A stretch of DNA of 64,000 nt from Dyella flagellata (GTDB lineage Bacteria > Pseudomonadota > Gammaproteobacteria > Xanthomonadales > Rhodanobacteraceae). Below are positions 41,563-51,148 of the stretch, piece by piece. The position numbers and the translations under genes were made by a program. The stretch lies in NCBI RefSeq assembly GCF_030160275.1, contig NZ_BSOA01000043.1, forward strand, positions 1 through 64,000. Direction: 5' to 3'. The notes beneath the pieces are model-generated. The model ran no database searches, was not told where the DNA came from, and saw only the letters and a list, made by a program, of their open reading frames with translations. Position 1 is the first letter of the stretch, and every line of letters begins with the position of its first letter.

Positions 41563-42688
41563 TAGCTGCCGCGGCGTGCTGCCGGCGGTAATTGCTGGGC
41601 GTATCGCCGACCTGCCGCTTGAATGCCGCGTTGAAGGTGGATTTGGAGGTGAAGCCGCAGGCGTAGGCGAGGTCGAGGATGGTTCGTGACTCGTCAGCAT
41701 CCACCAGGTACGCACGCACGGCCTCTACCCGCAGACGGTTGACGTAATCACAGAAGCTGCCGCCCAGGCGCCGGTTGATCACCGCCGAGACCAGGTATTC
41801 CGGATAGCCGCTGCGCTTGGCGACCTGCCCGATGGTGAGCGCCGGCTCAAGATAGAGCGGCGCCTCGCCGCTCATCAGTTGCGCCAGGCGTCCTTCGACT
41901 TCGGCAAAACGTGCCGTGTCCGTCGCCGCAGCAGCGTCACGCTCATCCGGTACGGAGGCTGCTTCGGGTTTGCTCACCACCGGCGGCTGCCCCAGGCTGA
42001 ACCAGCCCACCATGCATACCCACGCCGCGACCAGGCCAAACAACAGGCCGTAATTGAGGATCGGCAGATACACCACGGATTGCACGATGGCTACGCTCCA
42101 GATCGCGACCTGGAAGCCGGCCATCGCATCGATCCAGCGCAGCGACAGGCGATCGGCATCCGAGCGGTACTCGCGCAGCTGGCGGCGATAGCTGCGTACC
42201 CGGACCAGCGCAGCCACGACGTAGGACAAGCTGTAGAGAAACAGCGGCCCGTCAAACCAGGCGCCGATGGCGCGCTCGCCGGCGATCCAGCGTGCCGACA
42301 TCGATTGCAGCCGCGCATGACTGCCGAGCAGGACATAGGCATTGAACACCAGCATGACGGCGAAGCCGGCCAGGTGCACCAAGTCGCGCGGCTGGAACTT
42401 GCGTTCCTCGACCAGTGCGCGCACGTACAAATAGAACAGGCTGCCGTACAGAAACGGAAACAGCGCGACGAAGCGGTAGGCACGGAACCATTCTGGCGAC
42501 AGCAGGTGCCAATACAGCGCCTTTACCGCCAGGTCAACGCCACTCAGTGCCACCCACACGGCCAACAGATGATTGGCGGCACGGTTGGCAGGCCGGCGCC
42601 ACAGGGTCATGGCCAACAAGGCGGCCTGCACGGCCCCGGCGGTATAGACAAAAGTCCAGAACGTGTAATCCACTAGCGCTCGCGTCAT
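41555..42688 (-). CDS. Membrane-embedded AraC-family regulator
   Basis: 377 residues. About seven hydrophobic segments (residues 10-240) form a membrane sensor, then a linker, then an AraC DNA-binding domain (about 275-372) with HTHs TIGQVAKRSGYPEYLVSAV and ILDLAYACGFTSKSTFNAAF. It should bind DNA from the membrane in response to an external or lipid-soluble signal. The only visible candidate target is the convergent serine hydrolase region, which is not a strong link. Confidence 0.9.
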   Translation of the reverse strand: MTRALVDYTFWTFVYTAGAVQAALLAMTLWRRPANRAANHLLAVWVALSGVDLAVKALYWHLLSPEWFRAYRFVALFPFLYGSLFYLYVRALVEERKFQPRDLVHLAGFAVMLVFNAYVLLGSHARLQSMSARWIAGERAIGAWFDGPLFLYSLSYVVAALVRVRSYRRQLREYRSDADRLSLRWIDAMAGFQVAIWSVAIVQSVVYLPILNYGLLFGLVAAWVCMVGWFSLGQPPVVSKPEAASVPDERDAAAATDTARFAEVEGRLAQLMSGEAPLYLEPALTIGQVAKRSGYPEYLVSAVINRRLGGSFCDYVNRLRVEAVRAYLVDADESRTILDLAYACGFTSKSTFNAAFKRQVGDTPSNYRRQHAAAAIT

Positions 42689-42793
42689 CGATGGGAATGG
42701 ACAGCTCCGCTTATCTTACGTGTGGCAGTACACCGAGTGCAGCCGCCGGCTGGCCGCACTATGCTGGATACGGGCGAAGGGGGCCTCAAGTTC

Positions 42794-43360
42794 ATGGCCA
42801 TGAAGTTCAACCCGGTTTCCATGGAAGAGCTGAGCAACGCCTGCCTGCCTGAGAAGGCACAGCCCGGTCTCTACTACCGGCAAGGCAAGGAAATCGTGCT
42901 GGTCGCCTTGAACATGGCCGAGCAACACGAAGGGCTCGGGCCCACTTATCTGTGTTTTTCGGGCGAACGCGTCGAGCATCGAAGAAGCATCCCGAATGCG
43001 CTGTTGATTCCCCTGCACGAACTGGAACCGCGCTTTCATATCGAAGGCGCGGCCGAACAAGTCAAGTTCACCGCCGGCATCGCCATCGACTACTACCAGG
43101 AGCCGGCCCTGGTGCTGGTGGATGACCACCCTCACATCTTGCTGAAGGATTTTCCGGATGAACCGCGTGGCGATCCGAGGTTCCACCGGTATCGCCTGAT
43201 GCTGAACCTGGCGACCCGGCAGGTGGTGCGCTTATCGCCCGGAAAAACGCTGATCGTCTTCGACCATGTGGTGATGTCTGGCCATCTGCCGCGCCAGGGC
43301 CAGGATGTGTCGGAAAAGATGGCGGTGTTGAAATTGCGCGCCGATGACAGGGGCCGATGA
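42794..43360 (+). CDS. Hypothetical protein
   Basis: 188 residues from the ATG at 42794 (an open frame extends to 42722 but without ribosome site). No signal peptide, no membrane span. Mixed alpha/beta composition with VALNMAEQHEGLGPTYLCF and LVLVDDHPHILLKDF. I do not recognise the family. It is divergent from the membrane AraC gene by about 100 bp and followed by a REP pair. Confidence 0.6.
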   Translation: MAMKFNPVSMEELSNACLPEKAQPGLYYRQGKEIVLVALNMAEQHEGLGPTYLCFSGERVEHRRSIPNALLIPLHELEPRFHIEGAAEQVKFTAGIAIDYYQEPALVLVDDHPHILLKDFPDEPRGDPRFHRYRLMLNLATRQVVRLSPGKTLIVFDHVVMSGHLPRQGQDVSEKMAVLKLRADDRGR

Positions 43361-43363
43361 AAC

Positions 43364-43435
43364 GTAGGCTGGGATGACAATCCCAGCATTGCTTATACCC
43401 GTGCATGGCATGCTGGGATTGTCATCCCAGCCTAC
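43364..43435. repeat. REP pair at convergent gene ends
   Basis: GTAGGCTGGGATG...CATCCCAGCCTAC. The terminal CTA is the stop codon (TAG on the minus strand) of the hydrolase gene that follows. Confidence 0.88.
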
Positions 43436-44211
43436 AACGGCAACTGGCCAAGGAATCCCAGGATCGCCTTCCAATTGTCTTCGGCACCCTGCGGATCGCG
43501 GCTGGCGATCAGCGTAGAAGAGCCATGCACGCCGCCGGTGGTGGGAACGTATTGAACCTTGAGCTTGGCGGGTGACGCTGCCAGGATGGCCTTGGCCGCT
43601 GCGATCTCGCCGGCATCCTTGGCGGAAGTGACATAGAACGGAACCGTGACCTTCGACGCGGCAGAGCGGATCATCGAAGGCGACGCGTCGAAATATTCAC
43701 CCGGCGAAAAGACCGCGATGGCGCTGATTTGGTTGACATGCTCCGCCGCCACCACCACGGTCAGCGACGCCGAATAACTGCTACCCCAAAGGATAATCGG
43801 CAGTTTCTGCTTTTTGGCAAAAGACAGCGCCGCTTCGAGGTCGGGCTTGGCATCGAGGTAGTCGGCGGAATGGCCTAGTGCTTGCACGGTTTGATTCGGG
43901 CCAAACAGTTCGCCGCCCGAACGCTGATCGATGGCCAGTGCACTGTATCCGGCTGCAGCGAGTCTGGGCGCAATGGTCTTGTATTCATCCTTGCTGGAGC
44001 CGGCCTGGTGAAACAGCACGATCAGGGCGTGTGGCGATGCAGCACGATAATACTTGCCATAGATCGTCACGCCATCGCTGGCCTTGAAGCTGACATCGGA
44101 AGTGGTTGTGGCCGGTGATGGCTGCACGGTAACGGCCGTGGCAGGTACGGATGCTGCCAAGCCACTCAGCGTGATCAGCGTCGACAGGGCGAGAGAGAGT
44201 GCTGCGTGCAT
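43432..44211 (-). CDS. Secreted alpha/beta hydrolase
   Basis: 259 residues with a signal peptide (about 1-26). Alpha/beta hydrolase of the dienelactone/peptidase-like group: oxyanion FHQAGSS, nucleophile elbow G143-S-S145-Y-S147, and a C-terminal VHGSS likely carrying the catalytic His. Substrate unknown. Its TAG stop is provided by the flanking REP. It runs downstream of the HExxH gene, 111 bp apart. Confidence 0.82.
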   Translation of the reverse strand: MHAALSLALSTLITLSGLAASVPATAVTVQPSPATTTSDVSFKASDGVTIYGKYYRAASPHALIVLFHQAGSSKDEYKTIAPRLAAAGYSALAIDQRSGGELFGPNQTVQALGHSADYLDAKPDLEAALSFAKKQKLPIILWGSSYSASLTVVVAAEHVNQISAIAVFSPGEYFDASPSMIRSAASKVTVPFYVTSAKDAGEIAAAKAILAASPAKLKVQYVPTTGGVHGSSTLIASRDPQGAEDNWKAILGFLGQLPL

Positions 44212-44322
44212 GGGAGTTCCTGCTGGGGCCGTGACTCTGGGAGGAAGCCATTCAAATGTAATGCTCGTGCTTGTTCAAGTGCAGGAAGGCGGGGGCATCC
44301 TGGGCGCGCATCCGTGCAAGCG

Positions 44323-45327
44323 TCATTCGGTGATGAAGCATGCTTTGGTTGAAGATCCATCCGGCTTTCTCAAGGATGTAATCGACCGGCGCAGCTCCGC
44401 TAGCGGCGCGTGATCATCAAAGCGAATCGCGCCGGCCTGCTCGGATATGCCCAGCTGCCGGAGCACGCCATCCAGGTCGATGGCGACCGCCCGGTCTTTG
44501 AGTTGGCCGTAAAGGGAAGCGAGTGCATCGCTTTTAACCGCCGCGTCCCCCACTTGGACGGCCTGGGCTACGCTCCAATAGGCTTTATTGCCTCCGCTTG
44601 CACGGTTGATGGCACGCAACGCGTCCTGCAGGGAATACTTGCCATGGCTGTTCTTGTAGATGGCGATTTCGGCGAGCAGCCAGTACATGGCGCCGCCCCA
44701 ATAAGTCCTGCCCCAGGTGTGCGTATGATCGAGTCCCTCATCGTCAGGCTGGGGCTGGCCTTTAGGCATGTCCTCAACGACCCAGCGCCACACTTCCTGC
44801 GGGGAGATTTGCCCTAGTTGCGCACGGGCAATCGGTTCAACGTAGGTGGCATTGCCTTCCATGAACCATTCGTTTTGCTGCGGGAAGCGCGGCAGCGCCA
44901 AATGGGTCATTTCGTGCACCATCACCCAATTTTCCCGCAAGGCGTCGTCGCTTACATCACGGCCTACGCTGAGGCGCGTTACCGAGCCGGGATAGCCCCA
45001 TGTCGTTGCCGGGCCAATGCGGTCACCTTCCACCGGCGTAACGAGCAAACCCCATTGGTCGACGGGGAAGCGGCCAAAGTAGGCGGAGACGGCTGCTGCG
45101 CTGCGCCGCACCCAGGCTTCCATCCGGCGCTTGTCCAAACCTCCGGCATCACCGTCCATGCCAACGGAGATGTTCCCGCCACACATCGAAAGCCGCAGGT
45201 CGGGTGAGTTTTTCAAGCGGGCATAGATGTCTTCGGGATTGTCGTACGTGCGTGCGAATATCGGTTGGGGCGATTGCGCTGCCACGGTCAGGCATCCAAT
45301 CATCTGCAGAAAGCAACGACGATTCAT
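44323..45327 (-). CDS. Tat-exported HExxH metallopeptidase-like protein
   Basis: 334 residues from ATG 45327 (GGGAG upstream); the longer frame reads through the REP and is rejected. The N-terminus MNRRCFLQMIGC is a twin-arginine-type signal. The zinc motif is H138-E139-M-T-H142, with E157 in WFMEGNATYVE the likely third ligand, as in gluzincins. It is probably a periplasmic or extracellular peptidase; substrate unknown. It follows the GH2 gene on the same strand, separated by a REP pair. Confidence 0.75.
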   Translation of the reverse strand: MNRRCFLQMIGCLTVAAQSPQPIFARTYDNPEDIYARLKNSPDLRLSMCGGNISVGMDGDAGGLDKRRMEAWVRRSAAAVSAYFGRFPVDQWGLLVTPVEGDRIGPATTWGYPGSVTRLSVGRDVSDDALRENWVMVHEMTHLALPRFPQQNEWFMEGNATYVEPIARAQLGQISPQEVWRWVVEDMPKGQPQPDDEGLDHTHTWGRTYWGGAMYWLLAEIAIYKNSHGKYSLQDALRAINRASGGNKAYWSVAQAVQVGDAAVKSDALASLYGQLKDRAVAIDLDGVLRQLGISEQAGAIRFDDHAPLAELRRSITSLRKPDGSSTKACFITE

Positions 45328-45352
45328 GCGTGTACTCCCGCGAGCCCGATGC

Positions 45353-45421
45353 GTAGGCTGGGATGATAATCCCAGCATCGGGATGCCATGAAAGAAAGCT
45401 GGGATTAGCATCCCAGCCTAC
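45353..45421. repeat. REP pair between GH2 and metallopeptidase genes
   Basis: GTAGGCTGGGATG...CATCCCAGCCTAC. The last bases supply the TAG stop of the GH2 gene on the minus strand. Confidence 0.88.
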
Positions 45422-47931
45422 GCGAGCCTGTTTGTCCTGATCACGAGCGACGCGGCACGCAATGTTCGTCCGTTGATCTGTTCTTCGACCGCTTCAATCA
45501 GCACCTGGCCGGCATCCTGCGTCGATTGAACGATGATCTGGGCCAAGCCATGAAACAGCGAGCGCCTGGGTTCCTTGTCGCTCTGAAGACAATTGGGGTT
45601 GCCATTGCCGACGCCGATCAGCGAGCCTCTTCCAGCGATGCGGAACGCGAGCTGGTGATTTGCCGTGGGAACCAGCCGGCCGTGTTCGTCGAGTGCTTCG
45701 ACGGTGATGATGGCAATGTCCCGCCCATCCGCAGCAATTTCCGCACGATCGGCGCTCAAGCGTAGCTTTTGCGCGACGCCGGTGGTTTCGCGTCGCTCGA
45801 TCAGCACAGTCTGGCCGTTACGGCGGCCACGTGCCTCGATCACCCCGGGTGTGTAAGCGACTTTCCACTCCACATGTCCCAGGCGCGGCACCGGCTTGCT
45901 GCCAAGACTCTTGCCGTTGAGCAGCAGTTCGACCTCATCGAGGTTGGTGTAGACCCACACCGCAATATCCTGGCCTTCTTTGCCTTGCCAATTCCAATGC
46001 GGAAACACATGCAGGCTAGGCTCGTTTCGCCACCAGGCTTTGTAGTAATAGTAATAATCCTTGGGAAAGCCACATAGATCCACGATCCCGAATTGCGAAC
46101 TGGTCGAAGGCCAGCCATAAGGCGTCGGTTCGCCGCGATAGTCGAAGCCGGTCCAGGCGAAACCGCCCGCCAGCCAATCACGGGTGCCGTAGAACGTCCA
46201 CCATTGCTCCGGCGTTTGTCCCCAGTCCACAACCCCGTTGTAGCTGTTGACCGTGTTCTTTGCCTTGTCCGAGACGTATTCCCCGCGGGTGGAAATGGCG
46301 CTGGAAGTTTCCGAGCCGAACACCGGCCGCTTGGGATGGTTCTTGTGGAAAGCGTCGGGAAACTCGGTGTGGTAATTGAAGCCGATGATATCGAGCGCAT
46401 CGGAGACCCCTTGCTCGTTATCGCCGTTGACGGCCGCCGATACGACGCGGGTAGGGTCCAATTCGTGGCAACGCTCGACCATTGCCGCCGCGATGCGAGC
46501 ACCTTGTGGCGCCATGTCACCCTTTTGTAGCTTCCACTCCTCGTTGCCAATCGACCAGATGATGATCGAAGGCGAGTTGCGATACCGCTTCAGCATGGTT
46601 TCCAGCTGCTGCAAGCCACTCGCGCTGGAACTCATCTGGCGCGTCTCGCACATCATCAGCATACCCATGCGGTCGCAGGCCTCGACCCATTCGGGCGTCG
46701 GCATGTTGTGCGAAGTACGCACCGCGTTGCAGCCCATTCCCTGCAGCACGGATACCCGGTACGTCTGCAGTCGGTCGGGCAGGGCGGCGCCCACCCCGGC
46801 GTGATCTTGGTGATTGCAGGTGCCTTGGATCTTGAGCGGCTTGCCGTTCAAGAAGAAGCCGCGGTCGGGATCGAATACGGCCGTGCGGATGCCGAACGGA
46901 ATCCTTTCGGCGTCACGCAAACTGCCGTCTACGAGGACTTTGACCTGGGCCGTGTACAGGTGAGGCTCGTCGGGCGACCAAAAAGCAGGATCAGTGACGG
47001 TTGCAGTGGCCCGATACGCCATCGTTGAATCCGGCGCGATGGCCTGTGCCGCCGATGTAGCTTGCGCAACCGTGTTGCCGGCCGCATCGGCAATGCTCCA
47101 TTCGAGCGAGACATTGACCGGATGCTCATGCTCGTTCTGGACCAGGGTTGCCAGTTCGAGCGTCGCTGCATTGCCCTTGACGGTCGGCCGCACCACGCTT
47201 TCCCATCGTCCCAGGTGCACCGGATCGAACTTGGTCAGCCAGACATGCCGATAGATGCCGGCGCCTTCGTAAAACCAGCCATCGCCGAAACTGGCGTCGA
47301 CACGAATGGCGAGATGATTCTTGCCGCCGTAGTTGAGGAAGTCGGTGAGGTCGAAGCGGAACGGGGTATAGCCGTCATCGTGGCGGCCGATGAAGCAGCC
47401 GTTGACGAACAGCATCACGTCGCGCATCGCGCCGTCGAACTCGATCCAGATACGGCGCCCGCGATCGCTTTGGGGAAGGTCGAACTCGCGCCGGTACCAA
47501 CCCACGCTGGTGGCCGGATAGCGTCGCCCCAGCGGCTTGTAGCCGTGCGAGAGCATCCGGTTGTCTTCATCTCCTTGATCGTCGTGTACGAAGGGAAGTT
47601 CAACCGCCCAATCATGCGGCAGGTTCAGCTGGCGCCAGCCGGCGGCATCGAAGTCGGCGGTGGCGATCTTGAACGTGCCGGTCTTGGAGAAGTCGCTTTG
47701 GCCGAAGCCGAAGCCGAAGTCCTTGCCCGGATCATCGCCATGGCCGAACGCGAACTGCCAGCCAAAATCCAGTAGCTGCTGCTCCCGTGGCGCCATTGCC
47801 GTCCCACTTTGCGGCAGTGTCGAGGGCGGCATTCCGGTCGTCGCCTTGCCATTACCGGCCCACGCGAAACTTGGCACGAAGGGGCCGAGCAATCCCATGA
47901 TCATGAAGCTGCGACGTGTGATGTCAGGCAT
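45418..47931 (-). CDS. Tat-exported glycoside hydrolase family 2 (beta-galactosidase-like)
   Basis: 837 residues from ATG 47931; GGAG lies upstream. The N-terminus has TRRSFMIMGLLGP, a Tat signal. Sugar-binding and immunoglobulin-like domains (about 60-360) precede the catalytic barrel, with acid/base E464 in SIGNEEW and nucleophile E541 in FGSETSS. C-terminal beta-sandwich domains (DUF4982-like and Ig-like, about 640-830) complete the GalA-type layout. It likely removes beta-galactose or related sugars from glycans in the periplasm. The stop lies in the REP. Confidence 0.92.
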   Translation of the reverse strand: MPDITRRSFMIMGLLGPFVPSFAWAGNGKATTGMPPSTLPQSGTAMAPREQQLLDFGWQFAFGHGDDPGKDFGFGFGQSDFSKTGTFKIATADFDAAGWRQLNLPHDWAVELPFVHDDQGDEDNRMLSHGYKPLGRRYPATSVGWYRREFDLPQSDRGRRIWIEFDGAMRDVMLFVNGCFIGRHDDGYTPFRFDLTDFLNYGGKNHLAIRVDASFGDGWFYEGAGIYRHVWLTKFDPVHLGRWESVVRPTVKGNAATLELATLVQNEHEHPVNVSLEWSIADAAGNTVAQATSAAQAIAPDSTMAYRATATVTDPAFWSPDEPHLYTAQVKVLVDGSLRDAERIPFGIRTAVFDPDRGFFLNGKPLKIQGTCNHQDHAGVGAALPDRLQTYRVSVLQGMGCNAVRTSHNMPTPEWVEACDRMGMLMMCETRQMSSSASGLQQLETMLKRYRNSPSIIIWSIGNEEWKLQKGDMAPQGARIAAAMVERCHELDPTRVVSAAVNGDNEQGVSDALDIIGFNYHTEFPDAFHKNHPKRPVFGSETSSAISTRGEYVSDKAKNTVNSYNGVVDWGQTPEQWWTFYGTRDWLAGGFAWTGFDYRGEPTPYGWPSTSSQFGIVDLCGFPKDYYYYYKAWWRNEPSLHVFPHWNWQGKEGQDIAVWVYTNLDEVELLLNGKSLGSKPVPRLGHVEWKVAYTPGVIEARGRRNGQTVLIERRETTGVAQKLRLSADRAEIAADGRDIAIITVEALDEHGRLVPTANHQLAFRIAGRGSLIGVGNGNPNCLQSDKEPRRSLFHGLAQIIVQSTQDAGQVLIEAVEEQINGRTLRAASLVIRTNRLA

Positions 47932-48039
47932 GAGTATCACAATCTCCGGAGGACCGAACTTGCACCTTACCAAAGAAAGTGCCGTGCGCATCACGCCGAA
48001 TGGCACATATTGATGCGCTCCCTCCACTACGTGTGGCGC

Positions 48040-48107
48040 GTAGGCTGGGATGCTAATCCCAGCTTTCCACACGGCATCCCGATGCTGGGATTGTCATCCC
48101 AGCCTAC
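48040..48107. repeat. REP pair
   Basis: GTAGGCTGGGATG...CATCCCAGCCTAC, between the divergent GH2 and DUF2945 genes; unusually this copy is in a promoter region rather than after a gene. Confidence 0.85.
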
Positions 48108-48197
48108 GCGCCAGGTACTTATGGGTACAAGTCGTTTACAAGATCATCCGGACCCGATCATTAAAATGTGCCCGGAATGGGCTGTAGAAGCTGCGTG

Positions 48198-48413
48198 ATG
48201 ACCAATACATTCAAGATCGGCGACCATGTCCGCTGGAACTCCGAGGCCGGCTGGGTGACGGGAACGATCATCGCCATCCATACCAAGGACTTCGACTACA
48301 AGGGGCACACGCACCGCGCTACTTCTGAAGATCCGCAGTACGAAATCAAAAGTGACAAGACCGACCATGTCGCCGCGCACAAGGGGCGTGCTCTACAGCA
48401 TGCAAAGAAGTGA
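48198..48413 (+). CDS. DUF2945 (HVA1) family protein
   Basis: 71 residues from ATG 48198. FKIGDHVRWNSEAGWVTGTI and the YKGHTHRAT...QYEIKSDKTDHVAAHKG end are the DUF2945/HVA1 signature, a small SH3/Tudor-like barrel. Function unknown. The ribosome site is weak. It is convergent with the hydrolase gene at 48440. Confidence 0.8.
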   Translation: MTNTFKIGDHVRWNSEAGWVTGTIIAIHTKDFDYKGHTHRATSEDPQYEIKSDKTDHVAAHKGRALQHAKK

Positions 48414-48439
48414 TGCAGGCCCGCCCCGGTTCGAACTGT

Positions 48440-49222
48440 TCATTTGGCCGATGCTGCTTTTTCGATCAGTCTGGCCACGGCGTCGGGATGGGACACCATC
48501 ACCACGTGCGAGGCACCCTTGACCACTACGACATCCTTGGCGCTCGCTCGCTCGGCCATGAACGCCATGACCTGCGGCGGAATGTTCTTGTCCGCATCGC
48601 CATAGATGAACCAGGACGGGATGGTCTTCCAGGCCGCATCACCGGATTTCTCGTTGAGGGCACTCTGCGCTAGCGGACGCTGGGTAGCGGCCATCAGCGC
48701 GGCCTGGGCAAGCGGGACGTCCGCCGCGAATTGCGCGGGGAATTTGTCCTGCAGGATATACAGATCCTTACCGCCGTCGGCGAGTTCGGCGGGCGGGGCC
48801 AGTGCCTGTCCCAGCGTACTGCCAGGGAACTTGCCTGCGAGTTCGGCGACCGTCTCGCCGGAGTCCGGAGCGAACGCGCTGACATAGACCAAGGCTTTGA
48901 CGTTCGATTGGCCATTCGCCGCCTCGGTGATAACGTCGCCACCATAGGAATGCCCGACCAGCACGACCGGCTGCTTGAGGTCGGCGACAAGGCTAGCGAT
49001 GTAGGTGCCGTCGCTCTTCACACCGCGCAGCGGGTTGGCGGCGGCAATCACGAAATAGCCGTCCTTGCGCAGGATCTTGACGACTCCGTTCCAACTCGAA
49101 GCGTCGGCGAATGCGCCGTGCACGAGCACGATGGTGGGCTTGTGCATGGGCTCCTGTGCGGACGCGTTTGCGCCAACGAGCATGGCTGCTGCAAGTACCA
49201 GTCCGGTGAACATCTTCTTCAT
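48440..49222 (-). CDS. Secreted alpha/beta hydrolase (GHSYGG)
   Basis: 260 residues, signal peptide about 1-22, AAGGAGACAAGAA before the ATG. VLVHGAFADASSW forms the oxyanion region and GHSYGG (S92) the nucleophile elbow; KGASHVVMVSHP carries the likely catalytic His. It belongs to the same group as the truncated gene at 63751. Last gene of a four-gene minus-strand operon starting with Ohr. Confidence 0.87.
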   Translation of the reverse strand: MKKMFTGLVLAAAMLVGANASAQEPMHKPTIVLVHGAFADASSWNGVVKILRKDGYFVIAAANPLRGVKSDGTYIASLVADLKQPVVLVGHSYGGDVITEAANGQSNVKALVYVSAFAPDSGETVAELAGKFPGSTLGQALAPPAELADGGKDLYILQDKFPAQFAADVPLAQAALMAATQRPLAQSALNEKSGDAAWKTIPSWFIYGDADKNIPPQVMAFMAERASAKDVVVVKGASHVVMVSHPDAVARLIEKAASAK

Positions 49223-49265
49223 TTCTTGTCTCCTTAAATTTGATAGGTGATCTGCCCAGTACGCG

Positions 49266-49670
49266 TCACTTCACCCATTCGACCAATGGCTTGCCGATCG
49301 GAACAATGTAGGTACCAAGCTCTGCTGCGTTGGTCTGCCCGACGTTCGTCGCGCTATGGACGACACCCGTCGGCACAAACAGCACATCACCTGCCTTGAG
49401 CGTCACTGGTGCATGGCCTTCGAGGCGATACTCCAAGCTGCCCTCGATGACGTAGATGATTTCTTCGCCAGGGTGCTTGTGCTTGGGGGCGGTCTTGCCA
49501 GGATCGATGTCGACCCGCAGTTGCACTTCCTCGTAGCCGGGAATGCTGAGCTTGTGGCGAGACAATTCTTTGCGCTGCGTTCCTTGTAACGACTGGGCCT
49601 GTAACGCTTGAGGTCCCAGCATGCTTGCAATGGAGAGAAGGGTGGCAACTCCGATGATGGTTGTTTTCAT
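49266..49670 (-). CDS. Exported cupin-domain protein
   Basis: 134 residues with a signal peptide (about 1-25). Single cupin: motif 1 KHKHPGEEIIYVIEGSLEY with metal-binding His/Glu and motif 2 GDVLFVPTGVVHSATNVG. It could act as a small dioxygenase or binding protein. GAGGACC lies upstream of the ATG. 14 bp after the preceding hydrolase, 43 bp before the next, so clearly in an operon. Confidence 0.85.
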   Translation of the reverse strand: MKTTIIGVATLLSIASMLGPQALQAQSLQGTQRKELSRHKLSIPGYEEVQLRVDIDPGKTAPKHKHPGEEIIYVIEGSLEYRLEGHAPVTLKAGDVLFVPTGVVHSATNVGQTNAAELGTYIVPIGKPLVEWVK

Positions 49671-49684
49671 GGGCTGGTCCTCGC

Positions 49685-50692
49685 TTAGAGGTGATCGGCA
49701 TCGATCACGGCCCGGGTGAACGCCTGCGGTGCTTCTTCCGGCAAGTTGTGGCCGATGCCACCGCTGATCAGCCGGAACTGGTACTTGCCGGTGAACTTCT
49801 TGGCGTACGCCTCCGGCAGCGGGTGCGGTGCGCCATTGGCATCGCCTTCCAGCGTGATGGTGGGCACCGTGATCGCCGGGAAATGGGCCAACCGCTGTTC
49901 CAGCGCCGCGTATTTCGTTTCGCCCTTGGCCAGGTCCAGGCGCCAGCGATAGTTATGTACCGTAATGGCAACCTGGTCCGGGTTGTCCAGCGCTTGCGCA
50001 CTGGTTTCGAAGGTGGCGTCGTCGAACTTCCAGCTAGGCGAGGCCAGCTGCCAGATCTGCTTGGCGAAATCGTGCCGGTATTTGTCGTAGCCTGCGCGGC
50101 CACGCTCGGTGGCGAAGTAGTACTGATACCACCACTGCAGCTCGGCCTTGGGCGGTAGCGGCGTCTTACCCGATTCCTGGCTACCGATCAGGTAGCCGCT
50201 TACGCTAACCAGCGCTTTCACGCGTTCCGGCCACAGCGCCGCGACGATGTCCGCCGAGCGCGCACCCCAGTCGAAGCCAGCCAGCTCCGCCTGCTTGATA
50301 TGCAGCGCATCCATGAAGTCGATCACATCCTCGGCCAGCGCAGCGGGTTCCGCGTTGCACACGGTGCTGTCGGACAGGAAGCGGGTCTGGCCGTAGCCAC
50401 GCGCATAGGGCACCAGCACCCGATAGCCTTTCGCCGCCAGCGCAGGTGCGACCTGCGTATAGCTGTGGATGTCGTACGGCCATCCATGCAGAAGTATCAC
50501 TACGGGACCATTCGCCGGCCCCATCTCGGCATAAGCGACATCCAGCACGCCTGCGTGAACATGCTTCAGCGCTCCCCAAGGGGCCTGTGACGCAGCCTGT
50601 GTCACGGGCGCTTGGGCGGGCTGGTCTTCGGCCTGTGCGACGGAGGCAAAAGCAGCGAAGCTCAGGGCGAGTGCGGCATAAGTACGCTTCAT
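49685..50692 (-). CDS. Epoxide hydrolase-like alpha/beta hydrolase
   Basis: 335 residues, signal peptide about 1-21 (FASVAQA). LLHGWPYDIHSY oxyanion motif and nucleophile D141 in AGFDWGARSA indicate the Asp-nucleophile group (epoxide hydrolases/haloalkane dehalogenases); SGGIGHNLPEEAP holds the catalytic His. GGAGATCACCATC precedes the ATG. Second gene of the Ohr operon. Confidence 0.87.
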   Translation of the reverse strand: MKRTYAALALSFAAFASVAQAEDQPAQAPVTQAASQAPWGALKHVHAGVLDVAYAEMGPANGPVVILLHGWPYDIHSYTQVAPALAAKGYRVLVPYARGYGQTRFLSDSTVCNAEPAALAEDVIDFMDALHIKQAELAGFDWGARSADIVAALWPERVKALVSVSGYLIGSQESGKTPLPPKAELQWWYQYYFATERGRAGYDKYRHDFAKQIWQLASPSWKFDDATFETSAQALDNPDQVAITVHNYRWRLDLAKGETKYAALEQRLAHFPAITVPTITLEGDANGAPHPLPEAYAKKFTGKYQFRLISGGIGHNLPEEAPQAFTRAVIDADHL

Positions 50693-50740
50693 GATGGTGA
50701 TCTCCTTGTTTGCGCGTCGTGTCGAGGAAGAGGAAGGGGC

Positions 50741-51148
50741 TTACTGCGCCGAAACAACGGCCTGGATGTTTCCGCGGGTCGCCTTCGAATACGGGCAGAT
50801 CTGGTGGGCGCGATCGACCAGGGCCTGGGCGACGGCGTGCTCCAGTCCCGGCAGGCTTACGTTGAGACGCGCCTGCAGGAAAAAGCCTTGCTCGGGATCG
50901 GAGCCCAGGTCGACTTCGGCGGCGACCGACAGATCGGCCGGCAGCGTGACGCCTTGCTCCTGGGCGGCGCGTCCGATCGCGCCAATGAAACAGGCGGACC
51001 AGCCCGCGGCGAACAGCTGTTCCGGATTGGTGCCGGCGCCGTTGGAACCCGGGACCGACAGCTTGACGTCGAGGCGGTTGTCGTCGCTGCGCGACTGGCC
51101 GTTGCGGCCGCCGGTGGTGGTGGTCTTGGCGGTATAGAGAATGGACAT
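50741..51148 (-). CDS. ohr: Organic hydroperoxide reductase Ohr
   Basis: 135 residues from ATG 51148, OsmC/Ohr fold. Both reactive cysteines are present: C53 (SACFIGAIG) and C118 (CPYSKATRGN), the latter motif diagnostic of Ohr. It reduces organic peroxides with lipoyl-dependent electrons. It leads a four-gene operon; no OhrR gene is adjacent, so regulation is open. Confidence 0.92.
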   Translation of the reverse strand: MSILYTAKTTTTGGRNGQSRSDDNRLDVKLSVPGSNGAGTNPEQLFAAGWSACFIGAIGRAAQEQGVTLPADLSVAAEVDLGSDPEQGFFLQARLNVSLPGLEHAVAQALVDRAHQICPYSKATRGNIQAVVSAQ

